Below, piece after piece: positions 44,490 through 53,280 of a DNA stretch of 64,000 bases (its first letter is position 1; each line of letters starts with the position of its first letter). The DNA lies in assembly GCF_024199005.1 (NCBI RefSeq), contig NZ_JANATA010000015.1, positions 1 through 64,000 on the forward strand, given 5' to 3'. A program made the position numbers and the translations under genes. Below the pieces are notes generated by a model, which saw nothing but the letters and a program-made list of their open reading frames with translations, was not told where the DNA came from and did not search any database. The stretch comes from Opacimonas viscosa. GTDB lineage: Bacteria > Pseudomonadota > Gammaproteobacteria > Enterobacterales > Alteromonadaceae.

Positions 44490-45158
44490 ATGACAGAAGC
44501 TAGTGCGAGCAATACCCTAACTGGTGTGTTCCAACACATCCTCACTCAGTTCAGTGCTGCTTCTAGTGCTGAACTGGGGGCGGTGGTGTTTGCGCTAGCG
44601 TATATCTATTTGGTCGGGCGCCAAAATGTATGGTGCTGGGCCTGTGGGTTTATCTCTACAGCCTTATTTACGTATGTATTTTGGGATGTGTCACTGCTGT
44701 TTAGTATGTTACTAAATGCCTATTACATGGTCATGGCCGGCTACGGTTACTGGCAATGGACGGGAGGGCAGGGTAAACAAGGGGTTGATGAACCAAAACA
44801 GGAGCACGCTTCGGCTTTGGGCATTCAGCAGTGGTCAGCCCCAAAGCAGTCCATTGTTATCTGCTCTTCTGCGCTAATAGGGGCTGTGTTGGTCTGGTTA
44901 CGACTAGATGCTGCTACTCCGCTTTCATTGGCCCTGTGCTTAGATGCCTATGTGTCGGTTTTTAGTGTCGTGGCTACGTATATGGTGGCACACAAAATCT
45001 ACCATAACTGGCATTATTGGATTGTGATTAATAGTGCTGCGGTGGTGTTGTATTATTCATATGAGTTGTATTTTTCTAGTTTGTTGTTTGTGAGCTATGT
45101 TGGCTTTTCGGTCCATGGGTTGTTTACTTGGCGTAAAGCCTTAGTCCAAAGCAGATAG
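44490..45158 (+). CDS. pnuT: PnuC-family thiamine transporter PnuT
   Basis: A membrane protein of 222 aa with about seven spans and the PnuC-family motif region LLNAYYMVMAGYGYWQW (about residues 73-89). PnuC proteins move nicotinamide riboside. The PnuT branch moves thiamine and is recognised by its association with TPP riboswitches, as here. It is 81 bp downstream of the receptor with no terminator between, so both are under the riboswitch at 41970. No thiamine kinase gene is attached. Confidence 0.9.
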   Translation: MTEASASNTLTGVFQHILTQFSAASSAELGAVVFALAYIYLVGRQNVWCWACGFISTALFTYVFWDVSLLFSMLLNAYYMVMAGYGYWQWTGGQGKQGVDEPKQEHASALGIQQWSAPKQSIVICSSALIGAVLVWLRLDAATPLSLALCLDAYVSVFSVVATYMVAHKIYHNWHYWIVINSAAVVLYYSYELYFSSLLFVSYVGFSVHGLFTWRKALVQSR

Positions 45159-45175
45159 CCGACAATCCACAACCC

Positions 45176-45270
45176 AAATCTGATAACCGATAGCCCAAAC
45201 CTGATAACCGATAGCCGATAACCTAAACCTGATCACCGATAGCCGATAACCTAAACCTAATAACCGATAA
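45176..45270. repeat. Degenerate tandem repeat, about 22-28 bp unit
   Basis: Units built on AAACCTGATAACCGATAGCC, some with an additional GATAACCT. About four copies start close to the pnuT stop codon. Confidence 0.88.
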
Positions 45271-45305
45271 AAGTGACTCAATAGTGATTCGTCGACACTT
45301 ATGCC

Positions 45306-45375
45306 CGATAGTTAATGATCTATAGTTACCATCCTATGGTTATTAACCTATAGGTATTATCCTACAGTTATGGCC
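45306..45375. repeat. 14-bp tandem repeat, five units
   Basis: CGATAGTTAATGAT, CTATAGTTACCATC, CTATGGTTATTAAC, CTATAGGTATTATC, CTACAGTTATGGCC. Confidence 0.85.
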
Positions 45376-45425
45376 GGTAATTAAGATATCCACCTATCAT
45401 ATCGCCCATCGAGACAATATTTTGC

Positions 45426-45453
45426 TTGCCGTTTCACTTTTGGCTTGTATAAT
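45426..45453 (+). promoter_or_regulatory. Sigma-70 promoter of tRNA-Trp
   Basis: TTGCCG (45426-45431), 16-bp spacer, perfect TATAAT (45448-45453), ending 14 bp before the mature tRNA. Confidence 0.75.
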
Positions 45454-45467
45454 GCGTGTCTTGTTGC

Positions 45468-45544
45468 AGGGGCGTAGTTCCAATTGGTAGAACAGCGGTC
45501 TCCAAAACCGATGGTTGGGGGTTCGAATCCCTCCGCCCCTGCCA
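45468..45544 (+). tRNA. tRNA-Trp(CCA)
   Basis: Full cloverleaf: acceptor AGGGGCG/CGCCCCT, anticodon loop CTCCAAA with anticodon CCA, T-arm GGGGGTTCGAATCCCTC and encoded GCCA end. The D-loop has one extra C compared with E. coli tRNA-Trp. It is a single tRNA gene between pnuT and rfaH. Confidence 0.97.
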
Positions 45545-45686
45545 ATTTTTAAGGCGTTATCTAAAGCGCTATTTAAATTACTGTTTAAAACGATTTTTAT
45601 AGTGTTGTGTAAAAAGATAAGCCAGTTCTACCACATATATCGCTTACTGATATAGTAATACCTGTTTTGCTTGTAGGAGCCGAAGA

Positions 45687-46274
45687 ATGACCACCACGAC
45701 TTCTAAAAACGCATCCCCTGAAATAAAGTCGATTAACCATTCCGCTAAATCATCTTCTGCAGATCTGTTGAATAGCCCAACCGGCAAAATCTGGTATTTG
45801 CTCTATGTCAAAGCCAAAGAAGAAGGTCGTGCGGTCATGCATTTGGCGAATCAAGGCATTACTGCGTTCTACCCAAAGGCAAATATCACCAAAGTCTTAC
45901 GGGGCAAACGCCAAGTGGTCGAAGAAGCACTTTTTCCTAATTATGTCTTTGCGGAGCTGGACCACGGTGTGCATAACTTTACATCGGTGCGCTCTACGCG
46001 AGGTGTGATCGGGTTTGTCAAATCAGGCAAAGACTACCAGAAGGTCCCAAACAAACTGATCAGTACCTTTAGAGAACTGGAAACAGTCGTCAGTGTCGAC
46101 AAAAAAGTGCCTAGCAAAGGCGTAAAAGTGTTGATAGACACTCCTGCTTACAACAACATCCAAGCGATTTACCAAGAACCCAAAGGCGAAAACCGTGCGT
46201 TGTTATTAATTCAGTTATTAAATAAGCCGGTGCTGATTGAATTAGAAAATAACGAATTTACGGTCACTGATTAA
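45687..46274 (+). CDS. rfaH: Transcription antiterminator RfaH
   Basis: A NusG paralogue of 195 aa that loads on RNA polymerase paused at ops sites and suppresses Rho- and pause-dependent termination in long surface-polysaccharide operons. It matches E. coli RfaH along the NGN domain (WYLLYVKAKEEGRAVMHLANQG, RGKRQVVEEALFPNYVFAELD, STRGVIGFVKSG) and the convertible C-terminal domain (NNIQAIYQEPKGENRALLLIQLLNK). A polar N-terminal extension of about 33 residues is extra. TAGGAG lies 7 nt before the ATG. Three ops-like sites follow within 12 kb. Confidence 0.94.
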   Translation: MTTTTSKNASPEIKSINHSAKSSSADLLNSPTGKIWYLLYVKAKEEGRAVMHLANQGITAFYPKANITKVLRGKRQVVEEALFPNYVFAELDHGVHNFTSVRSTRGVIGFVKSGKDYQKVPNKLISTFRELETVVSVDKKVPSKGVKVLIDTPAYNNIQAIYQEPKGENRALLLIQLLNKPVLIELENNEFTVTD

Positions 46275-46379
46275 ATTTGAATTACGCATTTTGCTCTGTT
46301 ATTATTTTTAAAAATTTAGGTATGTAAGCGGAGTCTTACAAACTCAATGGGTATTAAAGAACCCTAGGTAAAATCTATC

Positions 46380-46419
46380 AAGGAAGAAATCTACATCAGA
46401 ATTCTGCCTTGCGGTAGCC
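46380..46419 (+). promoter_or_regulatory. ops/JUMPstart element 1
   Basis: Core CCTTGCGGTAGCC at 46407-46419, with the GCGGTAGC heart of the RfaH recruitment site. It is preceded by a hairpin whose right arm ends in the CCTT (AAGGAAGAA 46380-46388 with TTCTGCCTT 46402-46410, one mismatch), as in the non-template DNA hairpin and pause architecture of JUMPstart leaders. It lies 109 bp before the lipoprotein gene. Confidence 0.88.
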
Positions 46420-46527
46420 GTTCAAAAACTAAGCCTTTTTCTTATTGCAATTTTTTTAAATGCTTCTAAACTATCTGCAAACTAATTTCTAAATTTATAC
46501 TTATACTTATTCAAAAGGAACCTGTAT

Positions 46528-48123
46528 ATGAAATTCAAACGTTCACACATTGCTATCGCGCTCGCCGCATCCATCGGCCTTGGCGGTTGTTTTGGTGGTG
46601 GTGTTGATGCCCCAAACATTCCAGATGTTGTTTTACCACCGCCTGTAGCACCAACGATTGCTGTTGAAGTAACGGGTAACGTCATTGATGCAAATACAGG
46701 TAATGTGATTCCTGGTGCGACATTAACGTTTTTAAGCAACGGCGGCCCAACAATTGAGCCTCGTCTATTAAATGATACATTTACTCGTGTCAGTGAAATC
46801 GCTTCTGCAGACGGTTCTTTTGTATTTGGTTTTGATACCTTAACTGCGATTGATGCGGTGACTATCTTAGTCGAAGCAGACGGTTACCTAGACCAAACTA
46901 CTGTGTTTGATATCGCTAACGCGAGTGCAGAAAACGGTTTAGCGTTCTCTCTTATCTCAGAAACGACGCCTGGTCTTCAGGTTGTTGAAGAAACGGCTAC
47001 AGTAGCAGGCGGTGAAGTAGCTGCGGAAGTGGTTATCGCTGCTGCGGCAACCTCTGGTGCTTCTACTGTAACGGTACCTGCAGGAGTTATCTTGCAAGAC
47101 GCAAACGGTAACCCAATTTCTGGTTCTAACATTACTTTCCAAGTGGTTGCGATTGATTCTGATGATAGCGGCGCTGATGCAGTAGCTATTGCTGATTTAT
47201 TACCGGCAGGTTTACAAGACAGCACATCTACAGATGTATTTGTTCCTGTCGCTGCAACAATCATTAACTTTACTGATGAAAATGGTAACGCGATTAAGAA
47301 ATTCTCTGCACCTATCACAGTGACGATGAACATTCCTGCAAACCGTGATGTGATGGAAGGCGACCAACTCGCCCTTAAATCATATGACGAAGAAACAGGT
47401 GTATGGGCAAATGAAACCAGCACGGTATTAGTCGGCGCTTTAAATAACGGTTTCTATCTTGGTACATTCCAAATCGATCACTTAACGACTTTCGTAGCGG
47501 GTAACGTGGTAGCAAATGACTTGTGTGCGACAGCTTCTGTTGTGAACTTCACAGGTGATGCTGCGGTAGATGGTTTAGTGTTCAACATGACACGTTCTAT
47601 CTCTGGTACAGTGATTGATACATTAAGTGCAGCCCAAGCGACATTATCGTTTGACGATACACAATCAGCTTCTGAAACGGCGAACATCACAGTGAAAGAC
47701 GCTTCTGGTAATGCATGGGCACAAGTCAACGGAGCTAACATTTGTGGCTCTGTGAACGTCAGCTTAGTTGCTCCAGGTACAACCGTCAGTGAGAACCTAA
47801 ACATCACTGCTACATGTACAGGTGATGACACGGTATTTACAGCAGACACCAATGCTGTTGTGACATATCGTCAAGCAGACTCTATGGATGCGTTTGTTAC
47901 TGCAAATCACGTGAGCAACGGTGATTTTGCATTAGCTAACTTAGTTGGCGGTGCTACTTACGATGTAAACGTAAACTCTGGCATTGCTGGCGTACCAGAC
48001 TTCTCAGTACAAATCTTAGCGGATGGTAATGATGAAGTGGCTCCAATCGTTTACGATTGTAATGCAGGTACAGGTACTGGCGGTACAGGTGGTACAGGTG
48101 GCACAGGTGGTGGCGGTATCTAA
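46528..48123 (+). CDS. Large surface lipoprotein with carboxypeptidase-regulatory-like domain
   Basis: A lipoprotein of 531 aa: signal with lipobox LGGC near residue 21 and Pro-rich linker, then a carboxypeptidase-regulatory-like beta-domain at about 47-145 (VTGNVIDANTGNVIPGATLTFLS). A middle region has ZU5-like features (VTVPAGVILQDANGNPISG, then FQIDHLTTFVAG), followed by further beta-rich sequence and a Gly/Thr tail (GTGGTGGTGG) coded by 9-bp repeats. I know no function. It is the first gene after ops element 1, so RfaH dependence suggests a role linked to surface polysaccharide. A terminator follows. Confidence 0.75.
   Translation: MKFKRSHIAIALAASIGLGGCFGGGVDAPNIPDVVLPPPVAPTIAVEVTGNVIDANTGNVIPGATLTFLSNGGPTIEPRLLNDTFTRVSEIASADGSFVFGFDTLTAIDAVTILVEADGYLDQTTVFDIANASAENGLAFSLISETTPGLQVVEETATVAGGEVAAEVVIAAAATSGASTVTVPAGVILQDANGNPISGSNITFQVVAIDSDDSGADAVAIADLLPAGLQDSTSTDVFVPVAATIINFTDENGNAIKKFSAPITVTMNIPANRDVMEGDQLALKSYDEETGVWANETSTVLVGALNNGFYLGTFQIDHLTTFVAGNVVANDLCATASVVNFTGDAAVDGLVFNMTRSISGTVIDTLSAAQATLSFDDTQSASETANITVKDASGNAWAQVNGANICGSVNVSLVAPGTTVSENLNITATCTGDDTVFTADTNAVVTYRQADSMDAFVTANHVSNGDFALANLVGGATYDVNVNSGIAGVPDFSVQILADGNDEVAPIVYDCNAGTGTGGTGGTGGTGGGGI
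48069..48117. repeat. 9-bp tandem repeat at lipoprotein 3' end
   Basis: Repeats of GGTACAGGT/GGCACAGGT encode Gly-Thr-Gly units at the C-terminus. Confidence 0.85.
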
Positions 48124-48165
48124 TACCCCACGGCTGTTGTTACCAAACAGTGTGAAATAACACCT

Positions 48166-48195
48166 AAAAAGGCTCAGTTTCTGAGCCTTTTTTTA
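48166..48195 (+). terminator. Terminator after lipoprotein gene
   Basis: AAAAAGGCTCAG, loop TTT, CTGAGCCTTTTTTT. RfaH-modified polymerase might read through it into the YjbH gene. Confidence 0.93.
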
Positions 48196-48272
48196 TGTGC
48201 TATTTATTATGAGGCATAAAATACATTGAGAACAAACACATTGATAAAGAACGCTTAACAAACACTTTAAAC

Positions 48273-48313
48273 AGTAACCCAAAAAAAGTAACCCCAAACA
48301 AAGTAACCAAAAG
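48273..48313. repeat. 14-15 bp tandem repeat
   Basis: AGTAACCCAAAAAA, AGTAACCCCAAACAA, AGTAACCAAAAG immediately before the YjbH start codon. Confidence 0.85.
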
Positions 48314-48320
48314 AGTGCTT

Positions 48321-50504
48321 ATGAAATCCTTTATCCAAAAGACATCGAAGACTTTTCTGGCCATTACGCTTGGCGCAGTGTGTGGTATACACAATGTGCA
48401 TGCAGAAGATATGGCAAACATAAAGAGTATAAAAGTAGATACGGATGTCAATGTCCAAGGGTTTGGTGGGTTAATCAACGTCCCTACTGCCAATGCGATC
48501 CAGTTTGGTGAGCTTCACTGGTCATATGCGACTTTGACCGATAATGGTTCTTACCGCAATGGTACCTCTGATGGTTTGTATCAAGACGGTAATGTGTTGT
48601 CGTTAACAGCCAGTCCGTTTCCTGGTTTTGAAGCAACCATACGGAACTCTGGTGGCGATTTTGATACAGGCTCGGATTTACAAGCAAACCTCAAATACCA
48701 AGCAACGTTTATCCCAAAAGAATGGTTCAGTCTAGCTGCGGGCTATCAAGATGTCGGTGGGATAACGAATCATTTAGACAGTATTTTTGTGGCGGCGAGT
48801 AAGGATTGGCGAAATTTTCGTTTTACAGTGGGAACAGGAGAGTTTCGTTCAACAATAGGTGGCACTGCAAAACGTTACGAAGGTGGTTTCTACGGGATCC
48901 AATACCAACCATTTGAATGGTTACAACTCCAAGCAGAAAATGATGGCGTGAATAACGCAGCGGCGATTAAATTTAAAACGCCAAAGTCTTGGTTGGCTAA
49001 CCAAGCCCAAGTATATGGCTCTATCATTACGGGTGATTACGATGCTGGCACAGGCAACGACAAAGTGTTTTACCAAGTGGGGATTCGAGCGAATTTATTT
49101 CAGGGACTGGATTCAGGTCTAGATGAGCAAAACTATGAAACACAAAAGTTAGCTGATAGTTTCGGCTGGTTTCTGAGTGACCGTGATTACGGGACATATA
49201 CACCCAAACATATCGATTTTACACAAAGTCAGCATTATGACGATAACGTCGTCGCTATGACAAAATTGAAAGACGCATTAGCCGATCATGGTTTTGAAAA
49301 TGTATGGGTCGGGGCACGTGATACCCAAATTTTAGTGCGTGTTGAGAACTCGCTGTACAACCGCAACCAGATGGATGCAATTGGTGTGGTGCTCGGCATG
49401 GCCGCAAGTCAGTTACCCGGTTATTTTACGAACTTGGATTTTACGCTGTCTCGATATGAGATCCCGACGTTGCGTTTAAATGTGAATATGCAAGAACTTG
49501 TGAATTTTTATGAGGGCAAGACACTCGATCCGCAGTTTGTCGCACTGACACCAAAAGATCGCTCCGCAGTGACGGCTGATTGGCTAGGGGGAGACAACAC
49601 ACCATGGTTTACTCCGCGAGTGAAGTTCTATCCTATATTACCAAACTTTATCGGTACAGAAATCGGGCAGGCAGATATCAACCTAAGCATCCGTTCAAAT
49701 ATCCATATGCCTTTGTGGAAAGGAGCTGAGGTATCAGCAGACTATGATATTAAGATTTCACAGTCTTCTGATTTTGATTTAGGGGGAGCGTTGTGGAAAT
49801 ATAGACAACCTACGGGGCTTAAAAACCTCTTTCTTAGACAGACCTACCAACTGCCCTACAACATCTATGTTGCTGGGAGCGTGGGTGTAGCAAAACAACA
49901 ATACAACGAAGAACACAACGTGGCGACCTTCCAAGCGGGATGGCAGTCACTAGATGGCCGTCATCGTTTGAGCTATCACTATGCGTATCTTGACTCGCGC
50001 TTAGCGAATCGTCCTAATCGTTATGTATATACCGCCCAATACCGTCATTTCCTGCCGGTCTTAGATATCAGTATGTACGCCGAAGCTGGCCAGTTTTGGC
50101 GTGGTGACCGCGGTTACACGCTGGGCTTGTCGACGCACTTGGGTGATTCCTTACTCAGTGTGTGGATGAGTGAGACGGATGTGAGTATCAAAGGCATTGG
50201 CTTTACTATTCCGCTGGGGACGCGCAAAAACATGTCAGTTGCAGAACATGGTTACCAAGTGCGTATGGGAGAGCGGTGGTCTTATGGTCTAGGGACATCT
50301 AGCTACAAAGGGACCAATCAGATCTTTGTGAACCGTGCTTACCGTCCCGGCTATTTAGCACAGATGCAAGGGCGTTACTTTGATTTTGACCGTTTGTCGT
50401 TGGCCTATATCGAACAAAACTTACCACGGCTACGTGATGCCTATGCCAAATATGGAAAAGATGGCATAAGTGGCAAATACGAAAAAGAGAGTAATGGCGG
50501 TTAA
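48321..50504 (+). CDS. YjbH-family outer membrane exopolysaccharide protein 1
   Basis: A YjbH/GfcD-family protein (DUF940) of about 727 aa. It has a signal peptide (1-28, ending VHA) and the family's N-terminal GFGGLINVPTANAIQFGELH. A long beta-rich body is predicted to form an outer membrane barrel, with late strands such as YTLGLSTHLGDSLLSVWMSET. YjbH proteins are encoded with EPS or group 4 capsule genes; their exact role is not settled. ATG 48321 is preferred to GTG 48315. It lies between the ops-controlled lipoprotein and the EPS export operon, which encodes a second YjbH-like protein. Confidence 0.87.
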   Translation: MKSFIQKTSKTFLAITLGAVCGIHNVHAEDMANIKSIKVDTDVNVQGFGGLINVPTANAIQFGELHWSYATLTDNGSYRNGTSDGLYQDGNVLSLTASPFPGFEATIRNSGGDFDTGSDLQANLKYQATFIPKEWFSLAAGYQDVGGITNHLDSIFVAASKDWRNFRFTVGTGEFRSTIGGTAKRYEGGFYGIQYQPFEWLQLQAENDGVNNAAAIKFKTPKSWLANQAQVYGSIITGDYDAGTGNDKVFYQVGIRANLFQGLDSGLDEQNYETQKLADSFGWFLSDRDYGTYTPKHIDFTQSQHYDDNVVAMTKLKDALADHGFENVWVGARDTQILVRVENSLYNRNQMDAIGVVLGMAASQLPGYFTNLDFTLSRYEIPTLRLNVNMQELVNFYEGKTLDPQFVALTPKDRSAVTADWLGGDNTPWFTPRVKFYPILPNFIGTEIGQADINLSIRSNIHMPLWKGAEVSADYDIKISQSSDFDLGGALWKYRQPTGLKNLFLRQTYQLPYNIYVAGSVGVAKQQYNEEHNVATFQAGWQSLDGRHRLSYHYAYLDSRLANRPNRYVYTAQYRHFLPVLDISMYAEAGQFWRGDRGYTLGLSTHLGDSLLSVWMSETDVSIKGIGFTIPLGTRKNMSVAEHGYQVRMGERWSYGLGTSSYKGTNQIFVNRAYRPGYLAQMQGRYFDFDRLSLAYIEQNLPRLRDAYAKYGKDGISGKYEKESNGG

Positions 50505-50636
50505 AATAGCAGGGATTAAGTTCTTGGATAGCGTCTAATTATTTATGGATAGAACAGATAAAAAATTCTTAGCTAATTATTGTTAAAAAGGGTTTATTGC
50601 AAAAAAGATCACTTTTGCAAAATATTTACTAAAAAT

Positions 50637-50692
50637 AAGAATTTTTCTTATAGCCGGACTATAGCGATTTTGTTATAGTTCAATACATGAAC
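50637..50692 (+). promoter_or_regulatory. Shared EPS leader signature, copy 1
   Basis: The inverted repeat AAGAA(N3)TTCTT followed by ATA (50637-50652) starts exactly 41 nt before the palindrome GTTCAATACATGAAC (50678-50692). The same two motifs at the same spacing occur at 57859-57914 ahead of the rml operon. Likely promoter or operator elements. Confidence 0.65.
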
Positions 50693-50781
50693 AGTAAGCA
50701 TTTATTTGGCGACTTCTTTTTGGTCATAACATCTGCTTAATTTCGAAAAAAATTAAAAACTCCTCCTCGGAGGGTAAATAC

Positions 50782-50814
50782 AAGGAAGTATTTATGTACT
50801 TCCTTGCGGTAGCC
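50782..50814 (+). promoter_or_regulatory. ops/JUMPstart element 2
   Basis: CCTTGCGGTAGCC at 50802-50814. A perfect hairpin AAGGAAGTA/TACTTCCTT ends in the CCTT of the element, matching the layout of ops element 1. It lies 52 bp before the MarR-type gene that opens the export operon. Confidence 0.92.
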
Positions 50815-50866
50815 TACCTAAAACAAAATAATTCACTTCTTTTGCATCGAAATAAGGACGTTAGAC

Positions 50867-51214
50867 GTGTCTCCTACTCAACGCGAGTTTGTTAAATACA
50901 AAGTTTTAAAAGCTATTGAGCACAATCCTAATGCGAGTCAGCGTGAGCTGGCAAAAAATTTAGGGGTGAGCTTGGGTAGTGTGAACTATTGTGTGAAGGC
51001 GTTAGTGGAAAAGGGTTTCATTAAAGTTGAAAACTTCATCAAATCCGACAACAAAAAATCCTATTCTTATTTCATTACCCCGCGTGGTGTGGTCGAAAAA
51101 GGTGAAATAACGGCACAATTTTTAAAAACCAAAATGGCTGAATACGATCTGTTAAAAGCGGAAATTTCAGCATTAAAAGCAGAGGTCGCAGACCAGACTT
51201 CGGCCCAAGATTAA
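50867..51214 (+). CDS. EPS-associated MarR-family regulator
   Basis: A 115-aa winged-helix protein of the MarR-family EPS-associated regulator type: ASQRELAKNLGVSLGSVNYC (recognition helix region, residues 23-42), wing SYSYFITPRGVVEKG, then a C-terminal coiled coil. Such genes open exopolysaccharide operons in many gammaproteobacteria. It uses a GTG start with AAGGA 9 nt upstream, directly after ops element 2. It is a plausible reader of the palindrome GTTCAn5TGAAC found in this and the rml leader, but that is inference. Confidence 0.88.
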   Translation: MSPTQREFVKYKVLKAIEHNPNASQRELAKNLGVSLGSVNYCVKALVEKGFIKVENFIKSDNKKSYSYFITPRGVVEKGEITAQFLKTKMAEYDLLKAEISALKAEVADQTSAQD

Positions 51215-53238
51215 TGCGCAAAAAGACATTAAGTATCAGCAAAAATCGGGTCTGTTTTAGTGTCTTGTTCTTCTTATCATCACTATCATTAGGGCACTCT
51301 GGTTTAGGGCATGCACAGACCGTCCAAGCGACCGATGGCCAGTTTAGGTTATCTATCAGTGATACTGCAGTAGGTAAGCAAACGCAGGTCGATTACCAAG
51401 CAGCACCGTGGTTACATTTAGGTTTTGCGTACAACCAAGATGCGCAAAGTTACCAATACAATGCCAGTACCGAAATCGTCAAGGCACAAAATAGCCTGCC
51501 GAATCTCGTGGTCGGTGTGAAAGATTTTTTAGATACTGCGGATGAACGTTCTCAGTTTATGCAGGCTGGATATAGCTTAGGGCATTCTGCGGTGCAGTTA
51601 GGTTGGGCCACAGGGGCCAGCTTAGATGGCTGGTTCGCCAAAGCCTCACACCATTTTATTAAAGAACGGGTGACAGTCTTTGCGAATACGACGTCTTATA
51701 GTGATACTTACCAGGCTCGCTATCACGCGGCTGATTGGCAAGTAGGGGCGAGTTGGCAAGTGACGCCTAATCTTGCGTTTAGTGTGACGCATTCTGCAGA
51801 GCAGAATCTCGGTTTCGGTGTGAGTATCACACTGGATAGTAAAAAGCGGTTAAATACGCAATTACATCCCAATGCGTTGGGTTTTAGCAGTGAAGGTGCT
51901 TCCAGCTCGAGTTTTATCAAACTGTCCAGCGCACAAGCGAATGAAGATAAGCGTTTAGCTATCCAAAGTTTACTGTCGTATATCTCGGTAAACACGTCAG
52001 TGGCACAGATCACGGATAAACGCTTACAACTTGTCGTACAACAAAACCGTTACAGCCATTGGCCAGATGCTGTGGCGAGTGCACATAGTGTACTGAGTGC
52101 ACGTTATGCGACAGAATTTGACGATATTGAATATGTGATAGAGCACCAAGGGCATTTGTTGCATCGGTTTCTAAAACCTATTGCTAAGTCGCATAAAGTA
52201 AACCAAGCTGCTAACTATACACAGCTTACTTCAGCGAGACCTACGCAGTTGCAGCCCGTCACGAATGATACGCTGTCATGGGTGAATAAAAACAGTTTGA
52301 CCCAAGGTCCGCAGTTTACTATCCATCTCGATAATCGTTTATGGTTACCGCAAACGCCATCACAAATAGACAACACAGCACTATCTAATGAAAGTGATGC
52401 TACTACAGTAGCTATGGATGGTACTGCAGCAGCTACAAATACTAAGATGGCTTACCAATTATTTGCATCTGCAGAGATGGATTGGGCATTGACCCGAAAT
52501 TGGTCAGTCCAAGCAAGTTACCAAGTGGATTTGGCAGATAATTTCTCGAAAGACACTGCAGGTGCTCAGCTTGGCGCAGACGGTCTCATCCCGGTGAACA
52601 GCCAGTTACAAGAACGGTTTATGGCGAGTGACCATCGTTTGGCCAGTGCATCAGTGAAATTTACGGATAGCCATGTGACTCAGTTGTACTCTGATGTGGC
52701 GCATTTGCATTATCAGGCCGAGGTTGGTTACTTAGATATGAACCACGTAGGGTTCAGCGGTGAGTTGCTGTACCAGCCTTGGTTGTCACGTATCGCAGTG
52801 GGTGCGTCTTTTTCTCATACGTGCTTACGCGAAATCGATAGTACGTTTGAGCTCAGTGATATCCAAAGTACGGCAGCTTTAATATCTGGATATTGGTCAT
52901 TGCCGATATATAATCTGGATGCCGCTGTACATGCTGGACGATTCTTAGCAGAAGATACTGGCATACGTTTGGAGCTTAGAAGAACCTTTGCGAACGGTTG
53001 GCAGTTTGGTATTTGGGCGACAGATACCCAAAAACGCATCAATGGCACCAAACAACACTTCTCTGATAAGGGCTTGTTTTTACGCATACCATTAGGCTCT
53101 GTGACAGGCTCACGGATAAAAACACGATTTACCTCTCAAATTGGGGATTTGAATCGCAATAATGGGGCGATGCTCAGTGCTCAAAAAGGCACGTTGTGGT
53201 GGCAACACCGAGATGTGAGGCCTAGTCTCTTCCAATAA
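51214..53238 (+). CDS. YjbH-like outer membrane protein 2
   Basis: A 674-aa protein with an N-terminal signal (about 1-34, ending HAQ) and beta-rich body. Its last 120 residues resemble the C-terminal barrel of YjbH proteins (VHAGRFLAEDTGIRLELRRTFANGWQFGIWAT, split here as two segments, and GLFLRIPLGSV), while the N-terminal half is divergent. It overlaps the MarR-type stop by 1 bp (TAATG), so it is translationally coupled. It probably acts in the outer membrane with the Wza-like exporter. Recognition rests on the C-terminus only. Confidence 0.7.
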   Translation: MRKKTLSISKNRVCFSVLFFLSSLSLGHSGLGHAQTVQATDGQFRLSISDTAVGKQTQVDYQAAPWLHLGFAYNQDAQSYQYNASTEIVKAQNSLPNLVVGVKDFLDTADERSQFMQAGYSLGHSAVQLGWATGASLDGWFAKASHHFIKERVTVFANTTSYSDTYQARYHAADWQVGASWQVTPNLAFSVTHSAEQNLGFGVSITLDSKKRLNTQLHPNALGFSSEGASSSSFIKLSSAQANEDKRLAIQSLLSYISVNTSVAQITDKRLQLVVQQNRYSHWPDAVASAHSVLSARYATEFDDIEYVIEHQGHLLHRFLKPIAKSHKVNQAANYTQLTSARPTQLQPVTNDTLSWVNKNSLTQGPQFTIHLDNRLWLPQTPSQIDNTALSNESDATTVAMDGTAAATNTKMAYQLFASAEMDWALTRNWSVQASYQVDLADNFSKDTAGAQLGADGLIPVNSQLQERFMASDHRLASASVKFTDSHVTQLYSDVAHLHYQAEVGYLDMNHVGFSGELLYQPWLSRIAVGASFSHTCLREIDSTFELSDIQSTAALISGYWSLPIYNLDAAVHAGRFLAEDTGIRLELRRTFANGWQFGIWATDTQKRINGTKQHFSDKGLFLRIPLGSVTGSRIKTRFTSQIGDLNRNNGAMLSAQKGTLWWQHRDVRPSLFQ

Positions 53239-53280
53239 GTGTGTTGCGCTCAACTAGCGAACTGTGAATATCCGGTCAGG

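Larger units (their letters stand above)
45159..45467. other. Repeat-filled intergenic region before tRNA-Trp
   Basis: About 309 bp consisting largely of two degenerate tandem arrays (45176-45270 and 45306-45375) and, at the end, the tRNA promoter. No frame is supported. Confidence 0.7.
50505..50866. other. Leader region of the EPS export operon
   Basis: About 360 bp, very AT-rich at first. It holds the shared signature AAGAA...TTCTTATA (50637) and GTTCAATACATGAAC (50678), then a perfect 9-bp hairpin and ops element 2. No frame is supported. Confidence 0.65.

Noticed and set aside
46977-47423. 148-aa minus-strand frame opposite the lipoprotein gene
   Set aside because: Antisense shadow in a region of regular codon bias; no ribosome binding site or family.
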